This document shows positions 6,228-14,618 of a stretch of 50,348 nucleotides of DNA, piece after piece. Numbering within the stretch: position 1 is the first letter of the stretch; every line of letters starts with the position of its first letter. Origin of the DNA: Nitrospirota bacterium (GTDB lineage: Bacteria; Nitrospirota; Thermodesulfovibrionia; Thermodesulfovibrionales; Dissulfurispiraceae); contig JAJYXI010000002.1 in assembly GCA_021791055.1 (NCBI GenBank), forward strand, positions 1-50,348. The letters are read 5' to 3'. Below the pieces are notes generated by a model that worked only from the letters and a program-made list of their open reading frames with translations, searched no databases and was not told the DNA's origin. Position numbers and translations under genes: made by a program.

Positions 6228-9074
6228 CTACGCCTTCTTCACCTTCACGATCATATCCGCATAACCGGGGAACCCCATTATAGGGCTTAATACATCCGGG
6301 TCTACGAGGTCGTTGTGGCTCGGCGTGTAGTCTTTTGTCTTGTATGCAGGACCAAGTCCTTCGCTGAACCTTCCGCCTGTGGCAAAACCAATCTTGATAA
6401 CGCCTGGTCTTATTCCGCCTGAGGCAAATACCTTGCCTTTTGTAGATTTTTTAAGAGGGTTTTCGACAACCACCATGTCACCGCTCTTAAGCCCAAGTTT
6501 CTTTGCATCATCGATGTTCATCCATATAGTGCCGACAGAATAGGTGTTAGCCTTGAATTTCATCTTCATGGATTTCATCGGCTCATCGCCCATCGGCATG
6601 GCCTCCGGAACATCCGCCTCGAATTCCTTGTTCATGGGCTGCCATGTCCCCTCAGTCTTGATCTCTCCGAGCCATGGAATCATCTGCGTGCCGCTCATGG
6701 CATGGTGGACACGTCCGCAGATAAGCTGGAACGGATAATCCTTGTCATATTTTTTATACGCAGGATTTGTATGCGGGTTCCACTTTGTCTCGAACCAGAA
6801 AAAGGTCTCAGGGAACTTTGTAAAGCCTATCTCCTTTAATCCGAGAGGCACTTCGCCGCCTGCCTTCTCTATCTTCTCGTTATAAGACTTGTAGCCTCCG
6901 TAGCGTTTGTCTCCGTCTTTCCAGTCGAACTTGAACTCGATGAGCTTTGTGGAGGTGTTCGGGAATGCCTTGTTAGGCTCATCGGCATTATGCTTTTTGT
7001 ACCTATACCAGCTCATGGGCCAGATGGCGACGCCGTGATTGTTCCTTAACCATTCGACGGTTACTGGTTTCCCTTTTACGACCTTGTTTTTATCGTCAAC
7101 GGTGACCTCACCTTTTTCGAGTGATTCCGGCGTGCCGATGAGCTTGTAGCCTTCCGGATATTGTGGATAAGGAAGCGGTGTCCCTACATTGACCCTGCCG
7201 GGCGCCGGCGCAAGCATCTCGTTTACAAAATCCTCTTCGGACTTATATTTCTCCCAGAAGTCAGAGCCTTTAATGTCAGAATCTCCAAGCTCATTCAGCT
7301 TCTTTGCGAGCATGTTCATTATCTCCGTTGGCTTTTTGGACTCGTGAAGCGGTTTGATTACCGCATCCCTGTTGTAGATCACCTGATGGGACGGATAAAT
7401 ATCGCTGAGACTCTGTCTTTCCGCATAGCTCGCCTCGGGCAGAATCACATCTGCATATAGGGCGCTTTCGAGGTTGAGGCTGTCGATGAAGACATAAAGC
7501 TCAAGCTTGTAATTGCCTTTCGCATCCTTTGCGGTAATTGCCTCTTTCCATTTGTACGGCGCTGAACCGGTGAGGATGGAATTACCCGTTCTCAGGATGT
7601 ATGACTTGATGGGATAGTGGTATCCCCTGAACGGGCCATACCTGATGTCAACACCCTCTTTGAAGGCATTGGGATAATCCGCGACAGCATCATCCCATGC
7701 AGCGGGATATTTGCTCCCGAAGAGGTCCATATGGAAATGTTCCACCTCTCCTTCAACCTCTTTGCCGTTTATTGTCCTCTTTACCTTCCTCGATTTAAAC
7801 TGCTTCCCTGTTGCGGAACCGCCTTTATCCGATTTCACAAGCTCTGTGTCTATAACGCCGCCCGGCACATCGAAGTTTCCGGTTATCACGTTCAGAGCCA
7901 CGCCGATGATTGAAGCACAGTAGCCGTTATAGTGGTGTCCCGGCGACTGCATACCCCAAACAAGGGCTGCCGGCTTTGTTATTCCAAATAGATGGGAGAG
8001 TTCTTCAATCTGTTTTTTGCTCAAGCCTGTCCTGTCGGCTGCCCAGTCAAGGCTGAAGTAGCTCAAGCCGTTAATCGGGTCTTTCTTGTGCCACCACGAC
8101 TTGAATGCCGCCTCAAAATCTTCCCATCCTGTGGAGTATTTCTTGAAGCTCCAGTCTATATACTTTTTGTTCGGGTCATTCTGGCTGTCATTTTCAAGGA
8201 TATATCTGAGCATTGCGCCAAAGAGGTCTCCGTCCGTGCCTGCGCGCGGGGCAAGCCACATATCCGCAGCAGTAGCCGTGTTGGAGTAACTTGGGTCAAT
8301 GACTACCACCTTACATCCATTTTCTACTTTTGCTCCCACTGTTCCCCTGTTTTCATAGAATATCCTTGTTGCGACAAAGGGGTTCCAGCCGTTATAGACA
8401 ATCAGTTTTGATTTATATGTGTAGTCCTTTTTCAGAGAGCCGTCGGGCTGCCTTACAATCTGGGGCCTCATTATGTCCGGCTCCCATCTCTTGCCGCCGA
8501 CCATAAGTTTCGGGCCATGCCTTCTCGGAGTGTCGCATATAGCGCCGTGCTCAGTACAGTTTGGAGTTCCGTAAGCAAAGAAAAGCCTGTAGTACTGATC
8601 TCTGTCGGTGACATCGCCACAGTCCATGATGACAGACTCTGCTCCGTATTTCTTTTTAATGTCCGTCAGTTTCTTCCCGATGTGATCAATGGCCTCATCC
8701 CATGTTACGCGTTTGAATTTACCTGAGCCTCTTTCACCGACTCTTATCATCGGATATTTCAATCTATATGGAGAATATACAAGCTGCTGCCCTGAAGCGC
8801 CTTTTGCACATGCTATTCCGTCGTTCATGGGCACTGCCTTATTGCCGTAAATCTTTGCAATCTTCCCGTCCTTAACCCACATCTCAAGTCCGCATTCAGC
8901 AGGACACATGGCATCGGCGGTATACTTCACTTCATATTTGCCCATCGCCGTCTGCATTGCCTCTGCCTCGGCAGGGGAAAGATGTTTTAAAGACATTAGA
9001 CCTGTTTTGTTTAATGCTGATATTCCGGCAAGCGCTCCGGCATATTTTAAAAATACCCTTCTTGATACCTGCAT
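6228..9074 (-). CDS. Tat-exported molybdopterin oxidoreductase, catalytic subunit (substrate unknown)
   Basis: A 948-residue DMSO-reductase-family enzyme carrying bis-MGD molybdenum. The N-terminus is a Tat signal (SRRVFLKYAGALAG). The [4Fe-4S] region has C57, C61 and C89, but the position of the first cluster ligand is D54, where most relatives have Cys. Then come the molybdopterin domains (FKRVTWDEAIDHIGKKL), a likely Mo-ligand Cys180 in HGAICDTPRRHGPK, and a C-terminal MGD-binding domain. Periplasmic location and a role as reductase or oxidase of an inorganic oxyanion are inferred. Neighbours are a ferredoxin subunit upstream (11-base gap), a TorD chaperone downstream and an ACR3 arsenite pump, so an arsenic or sulfur oxyanion is plausible. 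AGGAGGTGA precedes the ATG. It is distinct from the ArrA-like enzyme at 20159-22708. Confidence 0.88.
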   Translation of the reverse strand: MQVSRRVFLKYAGALAGISALNKTGLMSLKHLSPAEAEAMQTAMGKYEVKYTADAMCPAECGLEMWVKDGKIAKIYGNKAVPMNDGIACAKGASGQQLVYSPYRLKYPMIRVGERGSGKFKRVTWDEAIDHIGKKLTDIKKKYGAESVIMDCGDVTDRDQYYRLFFAYGTPNCTEHGAICDTPRRHGPKLMVGGKRWEPDIMRPQIVRQPDGSLKKDYTYKSKLIVYNGWNPFVATRIFYENRGTVGAKVENGCKVVVIDPSYSNTATAADMWLAPRAGTDGDLFGAMLRYILENDSQNDPNKKYIDWSFKKYSTGWEDFEAAFKSWWHKKDPINGLSYFSLDWAADRTGLSKKQIEELSHLFGITKPAALVWGMQSPGHHYNGYCASIIGVALNVITGNFDVPGGVIDTELVKSDKGGSATGKQFKSRKVKRTINGKEVEGEVEHFHMDLFGSKYPAAWDDAVADYPNAFKEGVDIRYGPFRGYHYPIKSYILRTGNSILTGSAPYKWKEAITAKDAKGNYKLELYVFIDSLNLESALYADVILPEASYAERQSLSDIYPSHQVIYNRDAVIKPLHESKKPTEIMNMLAKKLNELGDSDIKGSDFWEKYKSEEDFVNEMLAPAPGRVNVGTPLPYPQYPEGYKLIGTPESLEKGEVTVDDKNKVVKGKPVTVEWLRNNHGVAIWPMSWYRYKKHNADEPNKAFPNTSTKLIEFKFDWKDGDKRYGGYKSYNEKIEKAGGEVPLGLKEIGFTKFPETFFWFETKWNPHTNPAYKKYDKDYPFQLICGRVHHAMSGTQMIPWLGEIKTEGTWQPMNKEFEADVPEAMPMGDEPMKSMKMKFKANTYSVGTIWMNIDDAKKLGLKSGDMVVVENPLKKSTKGKVFASGGIRPGVIKIGFATGGRFSEGLGPAYKTKDYTPSHNDLVDPDVLSPIMGFPGYADMIVKVKKA

Positions 9075-9085
9075 ATTTTCACCTC

Positions 9086-9751
9086 CTACCTGTTTATCTG
9101 GCCGTCGGCCGCTGAAAAGACCTCTTTATCAGGTGCGATAAAGGTTGTCCTCGGCTTTGTGCCGTATTCAGGATGCCAATCCGTTGTTTTTACAGACGCC
9201 TTGAGCTTTGAGACTGCGCTGTCAGGGTCGCTCAGGTCTCCAAAGAATCTTGCCTTTCCAACGCAGTTTCTCACGCATGCCGGCTCTTCAATGCCATCTG
9301 CAAGCCTGTGGCTGCAATAATCGCACTTATCAACAACCCTTAAGTCCTTTGCCTTTTTCCCCTTAACTTCAGGGACATCTTTGGCATACTTTGATGGATC
9401 ATTCTTCACAGGGATATGCGGATGCATGAATCTCGCTCCATAAGGACATGCGCCTACGCATCTCCCGCAGCCGATGCATAAGTCCCTGTTCACCATTACA
9501 ACTCCATCCTCCCTTTTGTAAGTGGCCCCTTTCACAGGACATGGAAGGACACACGGCGGCTCGTCACACTGATTACAGATTTTGGGGAAAAAATACCTCT
9601 TTGGTTTCGGATATTCGCCTGTATCGGCGATATCCACCTTTGACCTGAACTGTGCCATGGGTGCTGCATTTTCCATCTTGCAGCTTACCTGACAGGATGT
9701 GCAGCCCACGCACTTTCTCAGGTCAACAAGCAATGCATACTTTTTTGACAT
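9086..9751 (-). CDS. Four-cluster ferredoxin-type electron-transfer subunit
   Basis: A 221-residue iron-sulfur subunit of the DmsB/PsrB/NrfC type that would pass electrons to or from the molybdoenzyme encoded just downstream. Cys groups are CVGCTSCQVSC, CNQCDEPPCVLPC, CIGCGRCVGACP and CDYCSHRLADG with CVRNC, giving four [4Fe-4S] clusters. There is no signal peptide, as expected for a partner co-exported with the Tat-signal subunit. It is first in a three-gene unit (ferredoxin, catalytic subunit, TorD). Its ribosome site AGGAGG lies in the arm of a hairpin (9760-9786) below a predicted sigma-54 promoter. Confidence 0.92.
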   Translation of the reverse strand: MSKKYALLVDLRKCVGCTSCQVSCKMENAAPMAQFRSKVDIADTGEYPKPKRYFFPKICNQCDEPPCVLPCPVKGATYKREDGVVMVNRDLCIGCGRCVGACPYGARFMHPHIPVKNDPSKYAKDVPEVKGKKAKDLRVVDKCDYCSHRLADGIEEPACVRNCVGKARFFGDLSDPDSAVSKLKASVKTTDWHPEYGTKPRTTFIAPDKEVFSAADGQINR

Positions 9752-9759
9752 AATTCATC

Positions 9760-9786
9760 CTCCTTTCAAAAAGAATTTGAAAGGAG
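9760..9786 (-). promoter_or_regulatory. Hairpin masking the ribosome binding site of the ferredoxin gene
   Basis: On the minus strand CTCCTTTCAAA, a 5-base loop (TTCTT) and TTTGAAAGGAG form a perfect 11 bp stem. The 3' arm holds the AGGAG of the ribosome site, 8 bases before the ATG at 9751. The sigma-54 start predicted at about 9780 lies inside the 5' arm, so only transcripts coming from upstream could form the full stem. Confidence 0.7.
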
Positions 9787-9790
9787 TTTA

Positions 9791-9806
9791 AGCAATCGTT
9801 ATGCCA
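9791..9806 (-). promoter_or_regulatory. Sigma-54 (-24/-12) promoter
   Basis: The minus strand reads TGGCATAACGATTGCT, matching TGGCAC-N5-TTGC with GG and GC separated by exactly 10 bases. The predicted start is near 9780. It faces the ferredoxin-molybdoenzyme-torD unit. A GAFTGA-containing activator is encoded at 10894-12294. Confidence 0.75.
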
Positions 9807-9890
9807 GAAACAACTATTTGATAAACAAAGATATTTATTTTGGGATGGTGTTCAAAGATAAGGCAGGTGTGCAGAAGATGAACAGCCCTT

Positions 9891-10910
9891 CTACTCATTC
9901 TGTGGAAAGTAAGGCTGAGTTCTTCTGAGCAATTTTGTTGCTGTCACCATTACCGGCACTTCTATCAGTGGCCCAACTACGGTAGCCAATGCAGCGCCCG
10001 ATCCGAGGCCGAACACAACCATTGCCGTGCCTATTGCTACCTCAAATTGCGTGCTTGAGCCGATGAGTGCTACCATTGACGCATCTTCATAGCGATAGCG
10101 TAGTAACCATGCAGTTAGATGAGTTCCTGCCACCATAATAACAAGGTGCAAAAAAACCGGAACAGCAATCAAGGCAACTGTCAGGGGATACTCCAATATC
10201 TTCTGCCCTTCTGATGAAAATAAAAGCACAAGCATTCCCATGAGGGCTCCGGTCGCAAGGTCGCTCATTACAGACAGGTAACGGTTTGCAAACCATTGTT
10301 CGCCCTTACGACGAATTAAGAGCCTTTTGGAAACCTGACCTGCAATCAATGGAAGGCCGACGAACAGCAAAACGCTTACTGCAACCAGCGAGAAGGGAAC
10401 AGGCACTCCGCCCACGCCGAGATAAAATGCTGCGAATGGGGCATAGAGCAAAAGCGTTGATACTGCATTGATTGCGGTAATAACCACGCCCTGTATCACA
10501 TTGCCGCGCGCAAAGGCAATCCAGAACAGCACCATCCCTGTGCAGGGAGAAATGCCGAGAAGGATTGTGCCTGCCCGGAAGTCGGGGTTGTCGAGAAACA
10601 GCCATGCCAGAAGCACCATTAATGGCGGCGCTATTATCCAGTTTGCGATTAAGGTCATGATCGTGGGGCCGATGTTTCTTACGGCATGTGATACTTCTTC
10701 CAGCTTAACCTTCGCCATGGTAGGATACATTAGAAAAAACATGAGGACGGCGATGGGGATGGAAACGCCGCCGATATTAAGCGCATTGATATCGTGCACA
10801 ATTTGCGGGAAAAGTTTGCCCAGAAGCAGACCGGCGACTCCGCACAGGATAATCCAGACATAGATATATTTTTCAAAGCGACCAAGCGTGACTTCAGATT
10901 CTTCGTTCAT
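9891..10910 (-). CDS. acr3: ACR3-family arsenite efflux transporter
   Basis: A 339-residue inner-membrane permease of the ACR3 (BASS-related) family that expels arsenite. About ten hydrophobic helices are visible. The family signature ILLGISPCTGMVLFWIAFAR contains the Cys conserved for arsenite transport, and the late segment IGSSTQFEVAIGTAMVVFGL is also typical. Its start lies within the last 17 bases of the sigma-54 activator gene, so it is translationally coupled to the sensory operon. This is the clearest arsenic link in the window. No arsR, arsC or arsM is nearby. Confidence 0.92.
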   Translation of the reverse strand: MNEESEVTLGRFEKYIYVWIILCGVAGLLLGKLFPQIVHDINALNIGGVSIPIAVLMFFLMYPTMAKVKLEEVSHAVRNIGPTIMTLIANWIIAPPLMVLLAWLFLDNPDFRAGTILLGISPCTGMVLFWIAFARGNVIQGVVITAINAVSTLLLYAPFAAFYLGVGGVPVPFSLVAVSVLLFVGLPLIAGQVSKRLLIRRKGEQWFANRYLSVMSDLATGALMGMLVLLFSSEGQKILEYPLTVALIAVPVFLHLVIMVAGTHLTAWLLRYRYEDASMVALIGSSTQFEVAIGTAMVVFGLGSGAALATVVGPLIEVPVMVTATKLLRRTQPYFPQNE

Positions 10911-12294
10911 TTTCTTCCAGCTTCTTTCTTAGCGTATTTCTTGATATACCTAAGAGTTTTGCTGCATGAACCTGATTGCCCTTTGTAAGTTCCAATGCCT
11001 TTTGAACCATGGATTTTTCAAGCGTGCTGACTATATCCTGAAACCTCTCCTGACAGCCATCCTTGAATGCAAGTTCAACGACATTTTGAATAACCTCCTC
11101 TAAAGAGGCACAACTGTTTCGCAATAAGTTCTGTGCACGCAGACCTTCGCAGCATTCCATGGATAGATAATCGCTGTTGCAGAAAACCATTGCCTTCTGA
11201 ATAACATTCTCAAGTTCTCTGACATTGCCGTGCCACGGATGTTCTTCCAGCTTTTTCAGGGCGTCAGCGGTGATGCCTTTTATTGTCTTGCCGAGCTTTT
11301 TATTGTATTTCTGTATGAAGTAATGGACAAGTTCTTTAATATCCTCTTTTCTTTCCCTTAACGGCGGCACATTGATGGTGACCACATTTATACGATAATA
11401 AAGGTCTTCTCTGAAAGTGCCGCTTTTACCCATCTCCTCAAGGTTCTTATTTGTTGCAGTAATTATCCTTACATCTGTCTCTATCGTCTCTGTGCCACCA
11501 AGTCTTTGGAATTGTCCATCCTGTAATACCCGTAAGACCTTTGCCTGCAAAGGTAGAGTCATATCACCAATTTCATCAAGGAACAGAGTTCCGCCGCTGC
11601 ACTGTTCAAATTTCCCTATGCGTTTAAAATCTGCGCCTGTAAATGCACCACGCTCGTATCCAAAAAGCTCAGACTCAAGGAGTTGTTCTGGAATGGCAGA
11701 GCAATTAATTGCAAGAAAGGGTTTGTCTGCCCTGTTACTGTAATGATAAATCGCCCTTGCAATCAGCTCCTTACCAGTGCCGCTTTCTCCCCTTATAAGA
11801 ACAGTTGCATCTGTTGGCGCTGCCCTTCCGATCTGCTTGTAAATATCAAGCATTTGAGGGCTTTTTCCTATAATTCTTTCACCACCTGCATAATCTTTCA
11901 CCTCATCAAAGGTGACCACCTCTTCCATCAGTTCTCTTGTTTTGATAGCATCCTTAACGCGGATAAGTAATTCATCGTTATCAAAGGGCTTGGCGAGATA
12001 ATCGTATGCACCTAATTTTATAGCGTAAATCGCCTTTTCAGTGGTGCTGAAGGCCGTCATCATTATCACCTGAACCTTTGGATGGGATTCCTTTATCTTT
12101 TTTAATACTTCAAGGCCATCCATTTCAGGCATCCTCACATCCATTATCACAAGGTCGGGTTTTACATCATTTAAAACTGACAATGCATCTTCACCGCTTG
12201 TGGCTGTGTGCACATTATAGCCTTCGGATTGAAGAAATCTGTGAAGGGAATAACACACTGTCTTCTGGTCGTCAACAACAAGTATCTTGCTCAT
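10894..12294 (-). CDS. NtrC-type sigma-54-dependent response regulator
   Basis: A 466-residue activator in three parts. The receiver domain has the phospho-acceptor Asp in VIMDVRMPEMDG. The AAA+ domain has Walker A GESGTGKE, the sigma-54 contact loop ERGAFTGA and Walker B GGTLFLDEIGD. A Fis-type helix-turn-helix closes it (QVHAAKLLGISRNTLRKKL). Its start overlaps the stop of the kinase gene (ATGA), so kinase and regulator form one translational unit. The likely target is the -24/-12 promoter at 9791-9806. By analogy it is the R of an AioXSR/ArrXSR-type module. Confidence 0.93.
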   Translation of the reverse strand: MSKILVVDDQKTVCYSLHRFLQSEGYNVHTATSGEDALSVLNDVKPDLVIMDVRMPEMDGLEVLKKIKESHPKVQVIMMTAFSTTEKAIYAIKLGAYDYLAKPFDNDELLIRVKDAIKTRELMEEVVTFDEVKDYAGGERIIGKSPQMLDIYKQIGRAAPTDATVLIRGESGTGKELIARAIYHYSNRADKPFLAINCSAIPEQLLESELFGYERGAFTGADFKRIGKFEQCSGGTLFLDEIGDMTLPLQAKVLRVLQDGQFQRLGGTETIETDVRIITATNKNLEEMGKSGTFREDLYYRINVVTINVPPLRERKEDIKELVHYFIQKYNKKLGKTIKGITADALKKLEEHPWHGNVRELENVIQKAMVFCNSDYLSMECCEGLRAQNLLRNSCASLEEVIQNVVELAFKDGCQERFQDIVSTLEKSMVQKALELTKGNQVHAAKLLGISRNTLRKKLEENERRI

Positions 12295-13697
12295 ACACTT
12301 ATAGGAATTCTCAGGGTAAAGGTTGTCCCTTCTCCATCAGTTTCAAAACTAATCTCTCCGTTATGGAGGCTTACAATATTATACACTATTGAAAGTCCGA
12401 GACCGGTTCCATCGCTCTTTGTTGTAAAGAACGGGTCAAAAATTTTGTCTTTTATATCTTCAGGTATACCGCTCCCTGTATCTCCAATGCTAACGACTGC
12501 ACTGCCATTTCCCATTTTACTGGATATGGTCAATGTGCCGCCATCAGGCATGGCCTCTATTGCATTAAGAACGAGATTCAGTAGTGCCTGCTGAATCATT
12601 GCCCTGTCAGCTTTCACGGGTGGCAGTTTTGAGAGGTTTAACACAACATTTATGGACTGGTTTTTAATCTGAAACTGAGCAAGGTTTATTACCTGTTTTA
12701 TTACGGAATTAATATATATATCCGACAGATTGAATTCATCACTTCTCGCAAATCTGAGAAACCTCGTCAGTAGGTCATCCATCTGTTCTGTTGCTGAAAG
12801 CACTACTTTCATATCTTCTTTTGTCAATGCCGGATTATCTTTAAATGCCTGAAACAGCACTTTTATAGAGGTGAGCGGATTTCTGATCTCATGGGCAAGC
12901 CCTGCTGAAAGCCTTCCGAGTGCAGTTAATTTTTCTGCCCTTAACATCTGCTTGTAAGATTCCTCCATCTTCTTTCTGTATGCATCAAGCTCACATGAAA
13001 GATTATTGAAGGTACTGGAAAGTTCTCCAACTTCATCTTTTGACCTTATATCAATCTTTCTGCCGAATTCTCCCCTTGAAAGGCTGTGGGTAAAATCCAT
13101 GAGCGTATAAAGGGGTTTTGTTATAAGCCTGCTCAAAGAAAAGGATAAAACAGAACCGACCATTGTAACAGCTATTGTCAGCATTATAATCAGATTTCTA
13201 ATTCCCTTTAAAGCCTGATCGATTCTATCCTCTCTTATGCCGATATGGACTTCCGGATTCATACCTCCAAATATTTTGATGCCTATGTCTCTTATGAAAC
13301 CTTTTTCTGTGTCAAGTAATTGAATGGATGCGAGTAAATTTTTTGTTGGCTGAAGCCCCCTTGTTAACACAGGATTCCATAGAAGTATATCTGGAGGGTA
13401 TCCATTTTTAAAGGTGTGGGCAAATAGGTTTCCGTCCTTATCAGTTACAAAAATATACCCCACATCATGTTCTGTTTTAAGGACATCATCAATTGCCGCC
13501 TGTGTCTGGTATAAGTCATTTAGCAAGACAAAGTCAGCGATTCTATCGGAGAGATTTCTCGCAATCGATTCACCCTGCCTTGTCAATTCAGTTCGCATGG
13601 AACCTACTACAACTCCTCTTATGGTGAGACCGATTAATATCCCGAGTCCAACAACGATGAACACATTGAGCAGTGCTATCTTTATCCAGAGCTTCAT
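12291..13697 (-). CDS. Membrane sensor histidine kinase
   Basis: A 468-residue kinase. An N-terminal TM (IALLNVFIVVGLGILIGL) is followed by a periplasmic or extracytoplasmic region of about 130 residues and a second TM (IIMLTIAVTMVGSVLSF). Then come a HAMP linker, a HisKA helix with the phospho-His in GLAHEIRNPLTSIK, and an HATPase_c domain (N box NLVLNAIEAM, GDTGSGIPE, GTGLGLSIV). It overlaps the binding-protein gene upstream (ATGA) and the regulator gene downstream (ATGA). The arrangement implies that the PhnD-like lipoprotein delivers the signal to its periplasmic domain. Confidence 0.92.
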   Translation of the reverse strand: MKLWIKIALLNVFIVVGLGILIGLTIRGVVVGSMRTELTRQGESIARNLSDRIADFVLLNDLYQTQAAIDDVLKTEHDVGYIFVTDKDGNLFAHTFKNGYPPDILLWNPVLTRGLQPTKNLLASIQLLDTEKGFIRDIGIKIFGGMNPEVHIGIREDRIDQALKGIRNLIIMLTIAVTMVGSVLSFSLSRLITKPLYTLMDFTHSLSRGEFGRKIDIRSKDEVGELSSTFNNLSCELDAYRKKMEESYKQMLRAEKLTALGRLSAGLAHEIRNPLTSIKVLFQAFKDNPALTKEDMKVVLSATEQMDDLLTRFLRFARSDEFNLSDIYINSVIKQVINLAQFQIKNQSINVVLNLSKLPPVKADRAMIQQALLNLVLNAIEAMPDGGTLTISSKMGNGSAVVSIGDTGSGIPEDIKDKIFDPFFTTKSDGTGLGLSIVYNIVSLHNGEISFETDGEGTTFTLRIPISV

Positions 13698-14605
13698 TTT
13701 AGCAAGCCGTATCTTCTACTAAGTTCCTCTATCTCTCTTAGAGACGATTGCTTATACTCCGTAAATCCATTAGGCATCTCTGTTTTATCCCAATCAACAA
13801 CAATGTTTGAATGTTTTCCTCTTGGTTTGAAAGATAGAAGTGCTGCCTTTACACTGTTTATAATTTCAGGTTTCACATCTTTATTAAAGCATATGAGACT
13901 GCTCGGATATGGCTTTGATGTAGCAATAATTTTAATCTTTCCCTCTGCCACCAAGCGTTTTGCGAGGTTATCCTGTATAGCTCCTGCAGCGTACTCTCTG
14001 TTTAAAACCGCCCTTGCAGTGCTGGTATGGGAACCTGTAAATACATAACTCTTTAAATCTTTTATTGTTATACTTGCATCTTCCAACATTCTTCGTGGGA
14101 TGATATGCCCCTGCGTTGAAAACCTATCTCCAAAGGCAAAGGTCTTACCTTTTAAATCTCCGATGTCTTTCAAAGGGCTGTCTTTCCTCGCAAATATAAC
14201 TGAACGGTATTCTGGTTCCCCGTCAGAATTAAGACCCATAACAAGGCATCCCGTTCCATACCTTTCTTTTGCTATAACACAATTAACAGGACCAAGGGCT
14301 GCAAAATGGATAATCCCTTTCCCAAGATTCTCCACAGTGTCTTCATATCTCTCTGTAAATCTGAGGGAAAACTTATTTCCTGTATTTTGCTCAAGATAAC
14401 GAAGAAAGGGAAGATATATCTTTACATCCTCTTTTGGACCAAGTCTGAGGTCAAAGCCGAATTTCAACGATCCAGTTTCTGATCGTTTTACATAATTTTC
14501 TGAAACCGATGTTCTTTTGTTCAGGCTTACTTTTTTAGGGGTCTCCTTGTCTCCGCAACCACTAACAAACAAGACGAAAAGCACTAATATAAGGATTCTT
14601 TTCAT
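13694..14605 (-). CDS. PhnD-like periplasmic binding lipoprotein (sensor component)
   Basis: About 303 residues from ATG 14605, starting with a lipoprotein signal whose lipobox is FVSGC. The rest is a single PhnD/AioX-type periplasmic binding domain (FGFDLRLGPKEDVKIYLPFL, FAALGPVNCVIAKERYG, KTFAFGDRFSTQGHIIPRRM). PhnD relatives bind phosph(on)ates for ABC importers, but no permease or ATPase is nearby. The gene instead overlaps a kinase-regulator pair, as aioX and arrX do. Oxyanion or arsenite sensing is therefore the best inference. Two Cys (in VNCV and GTGC) lie close together and might bind a thiophilic ligand. The frame extends to 14710, but only MKRILILVLF gives a proper signal. Confidence 0.83.
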   Translation of the reverse strand: MKRILILVLFVLFVSGCGDKETPKKVSLNKRTSVSENYVKRSETGSLKFGFDLRLGPKEDVKIYLPFLRYLEQNTGNKFSLRFTERYEDTVENLGKGIIHFAALGPVNCVIAKERYGTGCLVMGLNSDGEPEYRSVIFARKDSPLKDIGDLKGKTFAFGDRFSTQGHIIPRRMLEDASITIKDLKSYVFTGSHTSTARAVLNREYAAGAIQDNLAKRLVAEGKIKIIATSKPYPSSLICFNKDVKPEIINSVKAALLSFKPRGKHSNIVVDWDKTEMPNGFTEYKQSSLREIEELSRRYGLLK

Positions 14606-14618
14606 GTTATTATTAAAT

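Noticed and set aside
6228-9074. Naming the 948-residue enzyme ArrA or ArxA because of the ACR3 gene
   Set aside because: It lacks the ArrA-type RGRYS...CAEA pattern and has a variant cluster motif, so the substrate is left open.
13694-14605. PhnD-like protein as part of a phosphonate ABC importer
   Set aside because: No phnC or phnE gene is nearby, and the gene overlaps a kinase gene, so a sensor role fits better.
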